From: Bolinopsis microptera
Taxonomy: Eukaryota; Ctenophora; Tentaculata; Lobata; Bolinopsidae
NCBI RefSeq assembly: GCF_026151205.1
Contig: NC_087076.1
Location: 8,654,902-8,718,901, forward strand
Direction: 5' to 3'
Length of the DNA: 64,000 nucleotides
The translations under genes and the position numbers were made by a program. A model generated the notes under the pieces. That model was not told the DNA's origin. It made no database searches and worked only from the letters and a program-made list of their open reading frames with translations. Shown here one piece after another: positions 52,870 through 64,000 of this stretch (positions within the stretch are counted from its first letter, which is position 1; every line of letters begins with the position of its first letter).

Positions 52870-55440
52870 CCCCTGTTGCCTAGAGTGGTGGGTCTGCACT
52901 TGAGAAGAGTGGGTCTGGCCGCTAGAATGGTGGGTCTGCAATCTAGAAGTGGGTCTGGCAACCAGAATGGTGGGTCTGCAATCTAGAAGTGGGTCTGGCA
53001 ACCAGAATGATGGGTCTGTACCCTTTAAGAGTGGTCTGACAACCAGAGTGGTGGGTGTGCACTTGAGAATAGTGGGTCTGGCAGCTAGAATGGTGGGTAT
53101 GCAATCTAGAAGTGGGTCTGTTAACCAGAATTGTGGGTCTACACCCTTGAAGAGTGGGTCTGACAACCAGAATGGTGGGTCTGCACTTGAGAAGAGTGGT
53201 TCTTGCGGCTGGAATGGTGGGTCTGCAATCTAGAAGTTGGTCTAGCAACCAGAATTGTGGATCTGCATTCGAGAATAATGAGTCTTCACTCTAGAAGAGT
53301 GGGTCTGACAACCAGAATGGTGGGTCTGCACTTGAGAAGAGTGGGTCTGGCGGCTGGAATGGTGGGTCTGCAATCTAGAAGTTGGTCTAGCAACAGAATT
53401 GTGGATCTACATTCGAGAATAATGAGTCTTCACTCTAGAAGAGTGGGTCCGGCAACCAGAGTGGTGGGTCTGCACTTGAGAAGCGTGGGTCTGGCCGCTA
53501 AATGGTGAGTCTGCACCCTTTAAGAGTGGGTCTGACAACCAGAGTGGTGGGTCTGGACTTGAGAAGAGTGGGTCTGGCAGCTGGAATGGTGGGTCTGCAA
53601 TCTAGAAGTTGGTCTGGCAACCAGAATGGTGGGTGTACGTACACCCTTGAAGAGTGGGTCTGACAAACCGAGTGGTGGGTGTGGACTTGAGAAGAGTGGG
53701 TCTGGCAGCTGGAATGGTGGGTCTGCAATCTAGAAGTGGGTCCGGCAACCAGAATGGTGGGTGTACGTACACCCTTGAAGAGTGGGTCTGACAACCAGAG
53801 TGGTGGGTCTGCACCCTTGAAGAGTGGGTCTGACAACCAGGGTGGTGGGTCTACACTTGAGAAGAGTTGGTCTGGCAGCTAGAATGGTGGGTCTGCGATC
53901 TAAAAGTGGGTCTTGCAACCAGAATGGTGGGTTTGCATTCTTGAAGAGTGGGTCTGACAACCAGAGTGGTGGGTTTGCACTTGAGAAGAGTGGGTCTGGC
54001 AGCTAGAATGGTGGGTCTGCAATCTAGAAGTGGGTCTGGCAGTTAGAATGGTGGGTCTGCAATCTAGACGTGGGTCTGGCAACATGAATGGTGGGTCTGC
54101 ACCCTTCAGGCTTAAAGAGTGGGTCTGACAACCAGAGTGGTAGATCTGCACTTGAGAAGTGTGGGTCTGGCAGCTGGAATGGTGGGTCTGCAATCTAGAA
54201 GTTGGTCTGGCAACCAGAATGGTGGGTCTGCACTTGAGAAGAGTGGGTCTGTCAGCTGGAATGGTGGGTCTGCAATCTATAAGTGAGTCTGGCAGCTAGA
54301 ATAGTGGGTCTGAAATCTAGAAGTGGGTCTTGCAACATGAATGTGGGTCTGCACCCTTGAAGAGTGGGTCTGGCAATCAGAATGGTACGTCTACACTCTA
54401 GAAGAGTGGGTCTGGCAACCAGAATGGTGGCTTTTCGCTCTAGAAGGGTGAGTCTGGAAACCAGAAAGGTGGGTCTACAATCTGGAATAGTGGGTCTGGC
54501 AACCAGAATTGCGGGTCTGCATTCTAGAATAGTGGATCTTCACTCTAGAAGAGTGGGCCTGGCAACCAGAATGGTAAGTCTACACTCTGTCAACCAGATT
54601 TGGGGGTCTATAAACTAGAATATAGGAGATATGGCTACCAGAATTGTGGGTTTGGACAACCCGAATGGTGGGTCTTCACTCTAGAATAATAGGTCTGGTG
54701 GGTCTACACTTTAGAAGAGTGGGTCTGGCAACTAGAATGGTGTGTCTGCAATCTATAAGAGTGGGTCTGGCAACCAGAATAGTGGGTCTGCAATCAAGGG
54801 AATGAAGATGAGTGAGTCTGGCAATCAGAATGGTGGGTCTGCACCTTAGGGTAGTGGGTCTGGAAACAAGAATGGTGGGTCAGAATTCTTGAATAGTGGG
54901 TCTTCACTCTAGCTAAGAGTGGGTCTGGCAACAAGAATGGTAAGTCTACACTCTGTCAAGTGTCAACCAGAATTGGGGGTCTAAACTAGAATATAGGATA
55001 TATGGCAACCAGAATTGTGCGTCTGGAGTCTAGAGTCTAGAATAGTGGGTCCGGCAACCCGAAAGGTGGGTCTTCACTCAAGAATAGTGGGTCTGGCAAT
55101 CGGAATGGTGCGTCTACACTCTAGAAGAGTGGGGCTGGCAACCAGAATGGTAGGTCTTCGCCTTAGAAGAGTGGGTCTGGCAACCAGAATGGTGGGTCTG
55201 CATTTTAGAATAGTGGGTCTTGACTCTATACCTACTAGAAGAGTGGGTCTCCTCTCTAGAAGAGTGAATCTGGCAACCAGAATGGTAATTCTTCACTCTG
55301 TCAACCAGAATTGGGGGTCTATGAACTAGAATATAGGAGATATGACAACCAGAATTGTGGGTCTGGACTCTAGAATAGTGGGTCTGGCAACCAAAATGTT
55401 GAGTCTGCACTCTAATAGAGTGGGTCTGGCAACTAGAATG
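52870..55440. repeat. GTGGGTCTG tandem array, ~42-bp period
   Basis: Around 60 diverged units of about 42 bp, each made of two half-units that begin GTGGGTCT: GTGGGTCTGGCAACCAGAAT and GTGGGTCTGCACTCTAGAAG or close variants. Many open frames on both strands follow from a period divisible by three and do not look like a real protein. The array stops exactly at the start of the hAT-like element at 55441. Confidence 0.95.
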
Positions 55441-57019
55441 CAGACACGTAGCCAAGGGGAAGACCCCCGGAATAAAATTGAACCCCAAATAAGCCCCCTA
55501 GTCCCCATGGTCGCCTGGTAAGTGGGCTGTGGTTATGACTGTTTGATTAAACGACACGACAGGCAATCGACTTTAGCATTTCGTAAATTATTCCCAAATC
55601 CCACTATACAATATGTACTTATTCCATTCAATGTGACAAGTACTGAGTTCCCCCTAGGCCCTAGCCCCCAACTTTGTATTATTGTGATGTCTGAAATTAC
55701 AAATTTCTAATGCCAAATGTCGTCTGAAACACCCTATTTCTCAAAAATTTTCCGGGGGCTGCACCCCCAACTTTGTATTATCGCCGTCCTACAAATTTCT
55801 TTAATGCCTAATGTCGTCTAAAACAAATAATTTCTAAAAATTTTCTTGGGGGCTGCGCCCCCCCCCCCCAGCACCCCAACTTTATATTATTGTGATGTCT
55901 GATTATTACTGCGCCCCCCCCCAGCCCACCAACCTTGTATTATTGTAATGTCTGATTATTGCTGTCCCACAAATGTCGTCTGGAACACCCTATTGCTCAA
56001 AAATTTTCCGAAGGCCAGGGCTGCGCCTGCCTAGCCCTCCAACTTTGTATTATTGTGATGTCTGATTATAATTACTGTCCTACAAATTTCTTTAATGCCA
56101 AATGTCGTCTAAAACACATAATTTCTCAAAAAATTTCTGATTGGCTGCGCCCCCCCCCCCCTCCCTAGCAAACCAACTTTATATTATTGTGATGTCTGAT
56201 TATTACTGCCCTACTAATTTCTTTAATGCCTAATGTCGTCTGAATCACCCTATTTCTCAAAAACTTTCCGGGGGGTGCGCCCCCCTAGCCTCCCAACTTT
56301 GTATTATTGTGATGTCTGATTACTTCCTACCTTCGAATTCTCAAACACTTCGCGGGGGTGCGCCCCCCTAGCCTCCCAACTTTGTATTATTGTGATGTCT
56401 GATTATTACTGTCCTACAAATTTCTTTAATGCCTAATGTCGTCTGAATCACCCTATTTCTCAAAAATTTTATGGGGGGCTGCGCCCCCCGGCCCCCCAAC
56501 TTTATATTATTGTGATGTTTGATTATTACTGTCCCCAAATTTCTTTAATGCCAAATGCCGTTTTAATCACCCTAATTCTCAAAAATTTTCCTGGGGGTTC
56601 GCTCCCCTAGCCCACCAACTTTATATTATTCTGATGTATGATTATTGCTGTCCTACAAATTTCTTTAATGCCAAATGTCGTCTGAATCACCCTATTTCTC
56701 AAAAATTTTCCGGGGGCTGCACCCCCAGCCCACCAACCTTGTATTATTGTAATGTCTGATTATTGCTGTCCTACAAATGTCGTCTGGAACACCCTATTTC
56801 TCAAAAATTTTCCGAAGGCCAGGGCTGCGCCCCCCTAGCCCCCCAATTTTGTATTATTGTAATGTCTGATTATTACTGTCCTACAAATTTCTTTAATGCC
56901 AAATGTCGTCTAAAACACATAATTTCTGAAAAATTTTCTGGGGGCTGCGCCTTCCCCCCTCCCTAGCCAACCAAAGGAGCTTCGCCCCGGCTACGTGTCG
57001 TGTCGGGCTACGTGCCCAG
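55441..57019. mobile_element. hAT-like element with internally amplified ~120-bp repeats
   Basis: The left end CAGACACGTAGCCAAGGGG and right ends near 57000-57019 (GGCTACGTGTCG, GGGCTACGTGCCC) match the inverted ends of the hAT-like MITE at 24097. The next 80 bp (AAGCCCCCTAGTCCCCATGG, CGCCTGGTAAGTGGGCTG) match that MITE's other end in reverse complement. Between the ends about ten copies of a ~120-bp unit run in tandem: CAACTTTGTATTATTGTGAT, GTCCTACAAATTTCTTTAAT, AATGTCGTCTAAAACAC and TTTTCCGGGGGCTGCGCCCC. No clear target duplication, and the exact right end is uncertain. Confidence 0.8.
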
Positions 57020-58059
57020 AATCGAAAAAACTTAATCTTTAAATGAATAACGGAACCTTCATTATGAAGTTACGAGATGATAATATAATTGGGAGGCAAA
57101 GTGGGTATCGGGCTTGGGGCTCATAATGCGCAAAATTTGGCCGCTGTCGAGTGGGTCTGCCTAAAATTCACAGATCTAGCTATGGGTCTGAGACATTTGT
57201 AAAAAAAAAACCTTAATCTAAATGCAATTAGTCGGTTGAGCAAAATTGAAAACAGACATTGATTGAATAGGTGCAACACAGCTGATAGCATATTATTTCC
57301 TGATGACTTATGACATGCCATGATTCAAACAATATACACATAATATACCAATGACATAAGAAATTATTCAAACAATATACGGGTATATGACCCCCAGAAT
57401 ATAGGTGGCCCCCAAAATATAGGTCATGTTAATTGTTAGTGGATACAGTTCTAACCAAGATAAGCGATACTAATGGGATCTGTTACTGTTAGGTTGGAGT
57501 AAAACATGTAACTAATGTTTCTGGATAAGAATTTTGGACCTACATGAGGTATTTTGGTATATTTGGTCATGACAGCGAAAGATTTAAACGATGTTGTCAT
57601 TTTCTAGAGGGGTAAATATGGCGAAAAATTGTCCAACACATGCCATTAAGACTACTGGTATGAGTATAAGTATTATTTTAAGCTATCTTTTCATCGAGAC
57701 ATCTGCAAACTGACAATTTGGAAAAACGTTATGGTCACCACAATTTTACGGCCCCCCAGAATATAGGTCTGTACGACCCCCAGAATATAGGTTGGTCAAA
57801 AACCCTGAACATGCCCAAAACCATGCTTTGGGATGCTCTACTTGCAGCTACTAGTCTCCTGAACAAACATATTAAGTTTTATCAAAATTGAATAAAAATT
57901 GGCCGAGTTATGGCTTTATGGGATAAAAACCATATGCCCATATTTGGGCATACGCACCAAGTTTGATCGATTTTGGTCCATAAATTGGTCAAATATTAAT
58001 ATTTTTGAATGAAACCAACTTTATATGGAAGGTAAGCCTATACTACACATTCTCTATGA

Positions 58060-59223
58060 TTATCAGCTCAATATCTACCTAACTGTGGATTATCTGATAC
58101 TCTACCTGTGCTTTTTGGAGTGCCACAAGGGAGCTGCTTAGGGCCCCTTCTGTTCTTAATTTACATAAACGATCTTACAAACTCTGAAAAGAACTCTAAA
58201 TTTGTTCTATTTGCTGATGACACAAATATCTTCGTCGCTGCAAAAAGTAAAAACCTAGCATACAAAAAAGCCAATGAAGTCCTAAATTCCGTACACCGCT
58301 ACATGCTTGCCAATAAACTTCACATAAACACTGGCAAGAGCTGTTACCTTGAATTCTCATACTCTCGATCCAACAAAGATGAAGATACACCCTCAGATCA
58401 AGAAATCAATATCAATGGCATACCCCTGGAGAGAGTACATGAAACTAAATTCTTAGGTGTAAGAATCGATGAAGACCTAAACTGGAACGCACATAGAAGG
58501 AAATTAGCAAAAAAACTAGCCAGCTGCTGTGGCATGCTAAATAGAATTAAAGATAACATTCCCACATCACTCCATAAAGATCTATATCACACTTTGTTTG
58601 AAAGCTATCTTGCATATGGTATAACTGTCTGGGGAGGGGCATCTAACAAAAAACTTGAACCTCTGTTCAAAGCACAGAAAATGTGTGCCCGCATAATGTT
58701 TGGAGATAAAGAAGCATACTTGGATAAATTTAAAACTAGTGCACGATGCAGACCCTACGGGGAGCAAATCTTGGGCAAGGAATTCTACAGAAAGGAGCAT
58801 ACAAAACCCCTCTTCAACACTCATGAAATCATGAATGTGCATAATCTGTACTTCTACCATTGTATTAATGACATCTTCAAGGTCTTGAAATATAGAACCC
58901 CTATATCACTATACTCCCTCTTTGAAACATCTGGCAGACTTGGCAAAGAGACCCTCATTCTGACACCTAAACCATCAGACAGCTACATATACAGAGCAGG
59001 GACAATATGGAATACAGTACGACAAAATCTCATGCTAACTACATTCACCTGTTATAAGCCCAATCACCTCAAATCATCCATAAGAATCACCATCACTCAC
59101 ACTCAAAAGGAAGGAGAACCAAATGACTGGAACTTAGCCTTAAACAGCGTTCGACAAAATTCAAAAACTTTAAAATTGACCTTGCCTAGATTACTTAAGC
59201 TTGAAAAAGCGGTAATATCTTAG
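58060..59223 (+). CDS. non-LTR retrotransposon reverse transcriptase, 5'-truncated
   Basis: The frame opens with the core of a LINE reverse transcriptase: SDTLPVLFGVPQGSCLGPLL, then the catalytic FADDTNIF, the thumb region (KFLGVRIDEDLNWNAHRRKL), YLAYGITVWGG and a C-terminal domain ending at a TAG at 59221. The palm N-terminal part and any endonuclease are missing, so it is a 5'-truncated copy of the Jockey/CR1/RTE-like kind that cannot move by itself. From about 58060 it is open with no stop, so it is recent. It sits within the 57380-62884 inverted-repeat element, either inserted there or carried by it. Confidence 0.88.
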   Translation, partial: LSAQYLPNCGLSDTLPVLFGVPQGSCLGPLLFLIYINDLTNSEKNSKFVLFADDTNIFVAAKSKNLAYKKANEVLNSVHRYMLANKLHINTGKSCYLEFSYSRSNKDEDTPSDQEININGIPLERVHETKFLGVRIDEDLNWNAHRRKLAKKLASCCGMLNRIKDNIPTSLHKDLYHTLFESYLAYGITVWGGASNKKLEPLFKAQKMCARIMFGDKEAYLDKFKTSARCRPYGEQILGKEFYRKEHTKPLFNTHEIMNVHNLYFYHCINDIFKVLKYRTPISLYSLFETSGRLGKETLILTPKPSDSYIYRAGTIWNTVRQNLMLTTFTCYKPNHLKSSIRITITHTQKEGEPNDWNLALNSVRQNSKTLKLTLPRLLKLEKAVIS

Positions 59224-60023
59224 CAAAATATAACTTGCAGCAGCCCCATACCTTGTCATGAACATAATATTGGAAACTACCTCTGTGATCACATCTTTCT
59301 CTGGGTGCAAAATGAATATATATATAGGTTTATTAGTTTTATAGAAATTTAAAAGTTCTATAGAAATTTAATTTATTATATAAGGATTATAAACATTTTG
59401 TTTGTGTGTTTTGTGTTATGCATTTTTATACCTATTTTAGAAGAGATTTTTATAGAATGTTACAAGTGCAGTAGGGTCAGTTTCAGACGAATTAAGCATA
59501 AATGACATCATTGCCATGTCTGAAGTGGTTTGTAAATGGGCCATTGTTAGCCCCAAGCGTTTTGGTCCCTCATTCCTGCCACTCAGCATTGCCTACTGTA
59601 AAGTAGAAATTTTTCTAAGATAATAGAGAAACTGACCTTGTCTCACTAAATTCAACCACTTACCATAATTACAATACTAACAACCAAATAAAGCTTTTTA
59701 AATAATTATATACAATCACCAAAAATATTTCCTCAAGTTTACTTCTAGCTAACTAATTCGTGGTTTAAGCTCTTATTTTATTTATGATTAAAGGAATGTA
59801 AAATAAAACTTTTCGTTTCATTGAAAACTTTTCGTTTCATTGTGTTCAAATAATCGCAAAAAATGAACAAAATCGCCCATATCTCAGTTCGCGATATTTG
59901 CAAAACTGACTTCGCTCAAAACAATAGAACTCAATAGGGTTTCAATATTTTGACATGAAATTTTCAGAATCAACGTAGAATTGTCTCATGACCTTTTAAG
60001 TTTTGGGACAGAATTTTGAGTTA

Positions 60024-61286
60024 CGGGTAAATGCCTCACAGAATGGCTAGCCTCACAGAATGGCCAAATTTGTAAATGTTTTTGTAACTAATTTTTTATA
60101 AAAGACTGGTAGGTTTTGTGGATACCATATGAAACAAAAGTCTTCTGGCAACACTTCCTGTGGTGAAATCATTAACTAGGACCACATTTTCTGGCATAAA
60201 TATGACTGTTTATGTAGAAATTTTGAGCACTGAAAAATTGTTTTCAAATTTTTGAACTAAGTTTACATTTTGGTGAGAACTTCTGGCACCAGTATGACAG
60301 AAGATGTTCAAAGAATAGTATTCATCAAACAAAACGAACATTGTTCAATATAGGAAGAAAAAAATGCTAAAATGGCTACACGCCTCACAAAATGGCCAAA
60401 ATATGCCTCACAAAATTTGTTTTCAAATTTTTGAACTAAGTTTGCATTTTGGTGAGAACTTCTGGCACCAGTATGACAGAAGATGTTTAAAGAATAGTAT
60501 TCATCAAATAAAACGAACATTGTTCAATTTAGGAAGAAACAAAATGTTAAAATGGCTAAACGCCTCACAAAATGGCCAAAATATGCCTCACAAAATGGCC
60601 AAAATTTAAAACTCCTTTTATTCAATGAAACCATAAGTCTAAAGTATTCACAAGCTATTTATCATACAATAACACCCCAGATGGAGTGTTTTTACAGCCG
60701 AATGAAGGTTATAAATCATGAAATCAGGGAATATGAACAACGCCACACAAAATGGCCATTTTTGGTGTAGGAAATTATGCCCTTTTTATTCATTTCTAAG
60801 AAATTTCACCTATATGGGGGTGTTAACAAGGCATATTAATACCAGCAGCATGCCTGAAACAAGAGCCAAAGGTTTTAGAAAAATAAAATTTTCTCGTTTT
60901 CTTTTTTTTTTTGCCATTTTGTCAGGCATTTTTTCTTTTTTGTGAAATAATTTTTCACAGCTCAGTTTTTTCGTGAGTTTTAGGTTATTACCCCATTCCT
61001 TAATAGGTTTTCTAAGAACGTGTGGTGATAGAAATTTAAAAAGTATCTCCATCAACAAAATTATAGAAATTCAGATTTGGCCATTCTGTGAGGCATGTTT
61101 TTTTGGAGGAAGATTTTCCGGCCAATTTTTCTCAAAGAAAAAATGATTATGAGAATAAATGAACCCCCGGGAAGAAAAATATGAGTGTCAACTTAGCTTC
61201 TTATGAGATAAAAACTGGAATAAAGTGTGTTTTGTGACTTTGAGAGACCTTCCTTTTTTTTGGCCATTCTGTGAGGCAAATACCCG
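60024..61286. mobile_element. 1.26-kb nested element with CGGGTA ends
   Basis: The left end CGGGTAAATGCCTCACAG and right end (inward CGGGTATTTGCCTCACAG) agree at 22 of 24 positions. TA precedes the left end and TG follows the right, consistent with a TA target with one change. GCCTCACA(A/G)AATGGCC recurs inside at about 60051, 60381, 60561 and 60586 and inverted at 61079 and 61258. A direct repeat of ~180 bp (60210-60390 and 60420-60600) is also present. Same terminal hexamer as the outer element but different subterminal repeats. Confidence 0.7.
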
Positions 61287-63052
61287 TGTAGAGATCGAGT
61301 TCGCATGCGTAATTAGATTTTTAACTTTAGTTTCTTTAATAATTTTAGTTTTTTGTAGAATTCACGTGAAAGTTGTAAAGTTGGATATGGAGCTGTGCCA
61401 ACTGATTCCAGACTGATTTCTTTAAAGTACCTGATTCCATCTCCTGATTTTGGGACAAGAATTTGAATCTAGGACAATAAAATGATAAATCCACTTTAAT
61501 CTTAAATCTTGAAGTAGTGTTAAATTCTTTGAGAGATCTCGAGTGATTCAAACTTTGATCAAATAAGCGGAATCATTTATTGAACAGCATGACACAGTAC
61601 GATACCGAATGATTGACAAATGATTTATGATTGATTACGGCCAAAGCCCGTTTCTAAGAATAAAGATAAATTCTGATAACGATCAATTTTAAAGATAACA
61701 GAATTTAGGAGCTAGTTGTTTGATGACTTGAAAGTTGATTGATAGCCGCAGACGCGAAGACAATGATATTGTATGCATGAATATCGAATTATTGTTGAGA
61801 CGGGAAGCCCGAGGTTAGTACCAGAAAGCCCGAGGTTAATACCGGATGCCCGAGATTGATGTCGGAGGAATGATTACTGAAATAAGCGTGATAATTGGAC
61901 ATGTTTATTTAAGCTGAATCAAACAGCTCTAATCAGCACAGCCTCGTATTATTTTGAGAGAGCTTTGTCACTTCAAAGAAGTTCAACAGCTAGCTCCCAT
62001 TTTCCTTACTGTTAAATATGCTACAATAGTTTAAATCAGTTTCATAACGTGCTCGTTTCTCTTAGTCCCCCTTAGTCTTGTCCAAGAAACCCTAAAGCGC
62101 ACACCCGTAGGCCTTTAAAAAAATTTGGCGGCCAAAAATGTCTGATTTACAGTCATTGAGGTGCACATTGTATTGATACAGATAAAAACAGCCCCCCTCA
62201 ATCATATCTAGAGATCTAGGGACACTCCTTCAATCTTATTTAAGTATTTAGTTAAGATCCCTACTAAATGAGTGCATGAAAGCTTTTTAACTAGTAAAAT
62301 TAAAGATTTTACTCATTACGGGTATATGGCCCCCAGAATATAGGTTTGAAAAAAAAATAGCGACCAAGATTCTGCATTTTCTCTGTCACCCTGAGCACTG
62401 AGGAATGTGGGGTAGTGATGAGAAACAGTTAAAGAACATATGCTGAAGAGATGGCATCATCAAAATGTATGAAGATGGAGTATTTGAGGACGATTTTTGC
62501 ATACCTATATTCTGGGGGCCATAGTTTTTGGTTTTTTGCTATTAAGTATACTCTAAACCATTTCAATTTAGTATCTGGAGCCATTGGCATCATCAATACA
62601 GTCTCAGCAACATATTCTGACTGCATATAACTGTCTGTGACAATTTTAGAAAAACTTAGGAACAGATGTTTGGACCTATATTCTGGGGGCCCTGTTAAAA
62701 AATGGTATTTTTACAGGTGAAAAAAAAGTACATTTAAAAACCTAATAATTATTTTCAACTACCCAAGAAACATTTAAAGGGTTATTATGTACATATTTAC
62801 ACCCCTAAACATGCTAAGAAGTAGTTTTAACACCTGTTTCTAAGTGCTCAAAAAGCGACCTATATTCTGGGGGTCATATACCCGTACACATAATATAGCA
62901 ATGACCCTTAGATAGATACAAATTCTTTAAAAATGGTACAAATTTAAAAAACTGAGGTAAAAAATAAAACCCTAGTTGCAATAATATATAACAAATTCAC
63001 ATCACAACAAAAAGCAGTTTAGACCCCCATCCAACAAGCACTCCATGACCTT

Positions 63053-63540
63053 TCAGGGTTTAGGAGTGTTGATCAGGTTAAGGTCCAAATCACTTATTGC
63101 CGTGGGTGGAAGAGTTCTGGTACCTCTGTATCCCCTGATAGAGATTATACAGGTTCTGAGTAGATCAAAGCGCAGTCTGCGTCTGACAAATGACATCACA
63201 TCACAATACCGTTGGCCTTTCTTAAGGCTGATCTTTTCAGTGAGATGTTTTAGGAACTTAGAAGCCTCAACTGCCATTCCTCCTGTAGTACTGAACACCA
63301 GTGGTGTGAAGGTAGCCTTTTCTACATTGAGAACTCTGTCATTGTACTCACATTTTTTGTTATTCTCGTGAGATTGGTACATCTGCGAGATGCTCTTGTC
63401 ACTGTTGGACTGGGCTTGAGGGTGAAGTACCCTTACATCTGTGAATGCCCTGTCCAGCGGCGACCAGAACGATCTTGCACTGATGTCCAGTTGCAGTCTT
63501 GCACCATCTTGTCTATTTGTTCCATTTGATAAAGTAGTAA
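63053..63540 (-). pseudogene. retroelement C-terminal fragment
   Basis: Minus-strand translation gives LDISARSFWSPLDRAFTDVR, then a stretch with VLNVEKATFTPLVFSTTGGM and FVRRRLRFDLLRTCIISIRG before a stop at 63053. The TFTPLVFS-x-TGGM and RLRF-x-LLR motifs are at the extreme C-terminus of many invertebrate retroelement polyproteins. Only this end remains in view. Confidence 0.7.
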
Positions 63541-63690
63541 AGTAAAGTAAAAATTATGACATAAAATCATCACTAATGTCTACAAAGTATCATCACACTA
63601 CATGGAAAAATAACTATTTCTCCATCAAATTTAAAGGTAATAATTTATCAAATATTAATCATGAATAAAAACAACATTACAAAATTTAAT

Positions 63691-64000
63691 TTATTCATAC
63701 TTCCCAGTGGAGTAAAGATTTATAAAACGTTTCTTTGCTACATAAGGATGGAACCACAGATAATCATTGTGTTTTTCCTTATTACTGATATAACTGGTAC
63801 CTTCAATTCTTGTTAAAACTTCTTTCGAAACATGCCAAAAATGAAAGTCATTTACAATACATTTAGAAATCATATTCTTTTTAAAACTTTCCAATCCAAT
63901 TTTAAAACTCAAAACTGTCAAGCAGTTCTTCACCTCTGAAGGGAGTTTGTTCCAATAAGGAACAACCCGCTCTGGAAGAAAAGAACACTGAAGAGTCTTG
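63691..64000 (-). pseudogene. LINE 3' end running off the window
   Basis: The minus-strand frame, open from the window edge, reads FLPERVVPYWNKLPSEVKNC and FKIGLESFKKNM before a stop at 63691. The pattern R-V-x-x-x-W-N-x-L-P-x-x-V followed by F-K-x-x-L is the usual last segment of CR1/Jockey-type ORF2. The rest lies beyond the window, so its integrity cannot be judged. Confidence 0.7.

Larger units (their letters stand above)
57380..62884. mobile_element. 5.5-kb element with 26-bp perfect inverted ends and TA target
   Basis: The left end (57380-57405) begins CGGGTATATGACCCCCAG and the right end (62859-62884) is its perfect reverse complement over 26 bp. TA flanks both sides. Joining the flanks gives CAAACAATATACACATAATA, which is present intact as a tandem copy just upstream (57325-57356), so the empty site is visible. 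Copies of CCCCCAGAATATAGG recur near both ends (57391, 57409, 57752, 57777; inverted at 62507, 62678, 62859), like transposase binding sites. A second left end with TA before it lies at 62319 (CGGGTATATGGCCCCCAG). No transposase frame is seen. Confidence 0.85.

Noticed and set aside
52867-55508. Many ~100-codon frames on both strands with VGLATRMVGLHSRR-type repeats
   Set aside because: The array period is a multiple of three and all six frames are similarly open; nothing suggests selection on a protein.

Overview
This window looks like nuclear DNA of an invertebrate animal. It is AT-rich, its genes are split by GT-AG introns, several promoters carry TATA boxes, and the recognisable proteins are animal families: canopy, LysM-domain membrane protein, SDR16C-type dehydrogenase, cytosolic sulfotransferase, and sushi/Ig receptors. 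Non-LTR retrotransposon pieces of a type common in cnidarians, sponges and other invertebrates are present. I cannot fix the phylum from sequence alone.

Layout. 1-16 kb has no gene I can support. It holds small inverted-repeat elements (3259-3407, 3790-3977), a 320-bp tandem repeat (4400-5270), a large array of a ~173-bp satellite (6575-12665), a 1.5-kb CCT-rich tract, and the same satellite again in the opposite orientation (14166-15030). 16.4-19.9 kb is a canopy (CNPY2-like) ER protein gene on the minus strand. 21.2-32.7 kb is a 12-exon minus-strand gene for a secreted, probably GPI-anchored, protein with sushi, GCC2/GCC3-like and Ig domains. Its sixth intron holds two nearly identical intronless SDR dehydrogenase genes on the opposite strand, and another intron holds a DNA transposon with a second transposon inside it. 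At 33.0-33.25 kb a tRNA-like sequence is the loop of a ~90-bp inverted repeat. 37.4-41.5 kb is a plus-strand gene for a Cys-rich single-pass membrane protein that I do not recognise. 42.1-43.2 kb is a sulfotransferase, 44.5-45.8 kb an intronless receptor with several ITIM-like tyrosine motifs, and 46.8-51.2 kb a four-exon LYSMD3/4-type gene, all on the minus strand. From 51.7 kb to the end the window is mainly repeats: a decayed LINE, a 42-bp-type tandem array, a hAT-like element whose interior has become a ~120-bp tandem repeat, a 5.5-kb inverted-repeat element (57380-62884) with a reverse transcriptase fragment and a second related element inside, and two more retroelement ends.

The genes do not form a pathway. 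Three of them (GPI sushi/Ig protein, Cys-rich membrane protein, ITIM-like receptor) are surface proteins of the kind seen in immune or self-recognition clusters, but that role is inference. The most unusual signals are repeat-based: repeat arrays that start at 5' splice sites in three introns, the CGGGTA-ended inverted-repeat family, the fold-back tRNA-like element, and the satellite with higher-order structure and an orientation switch.
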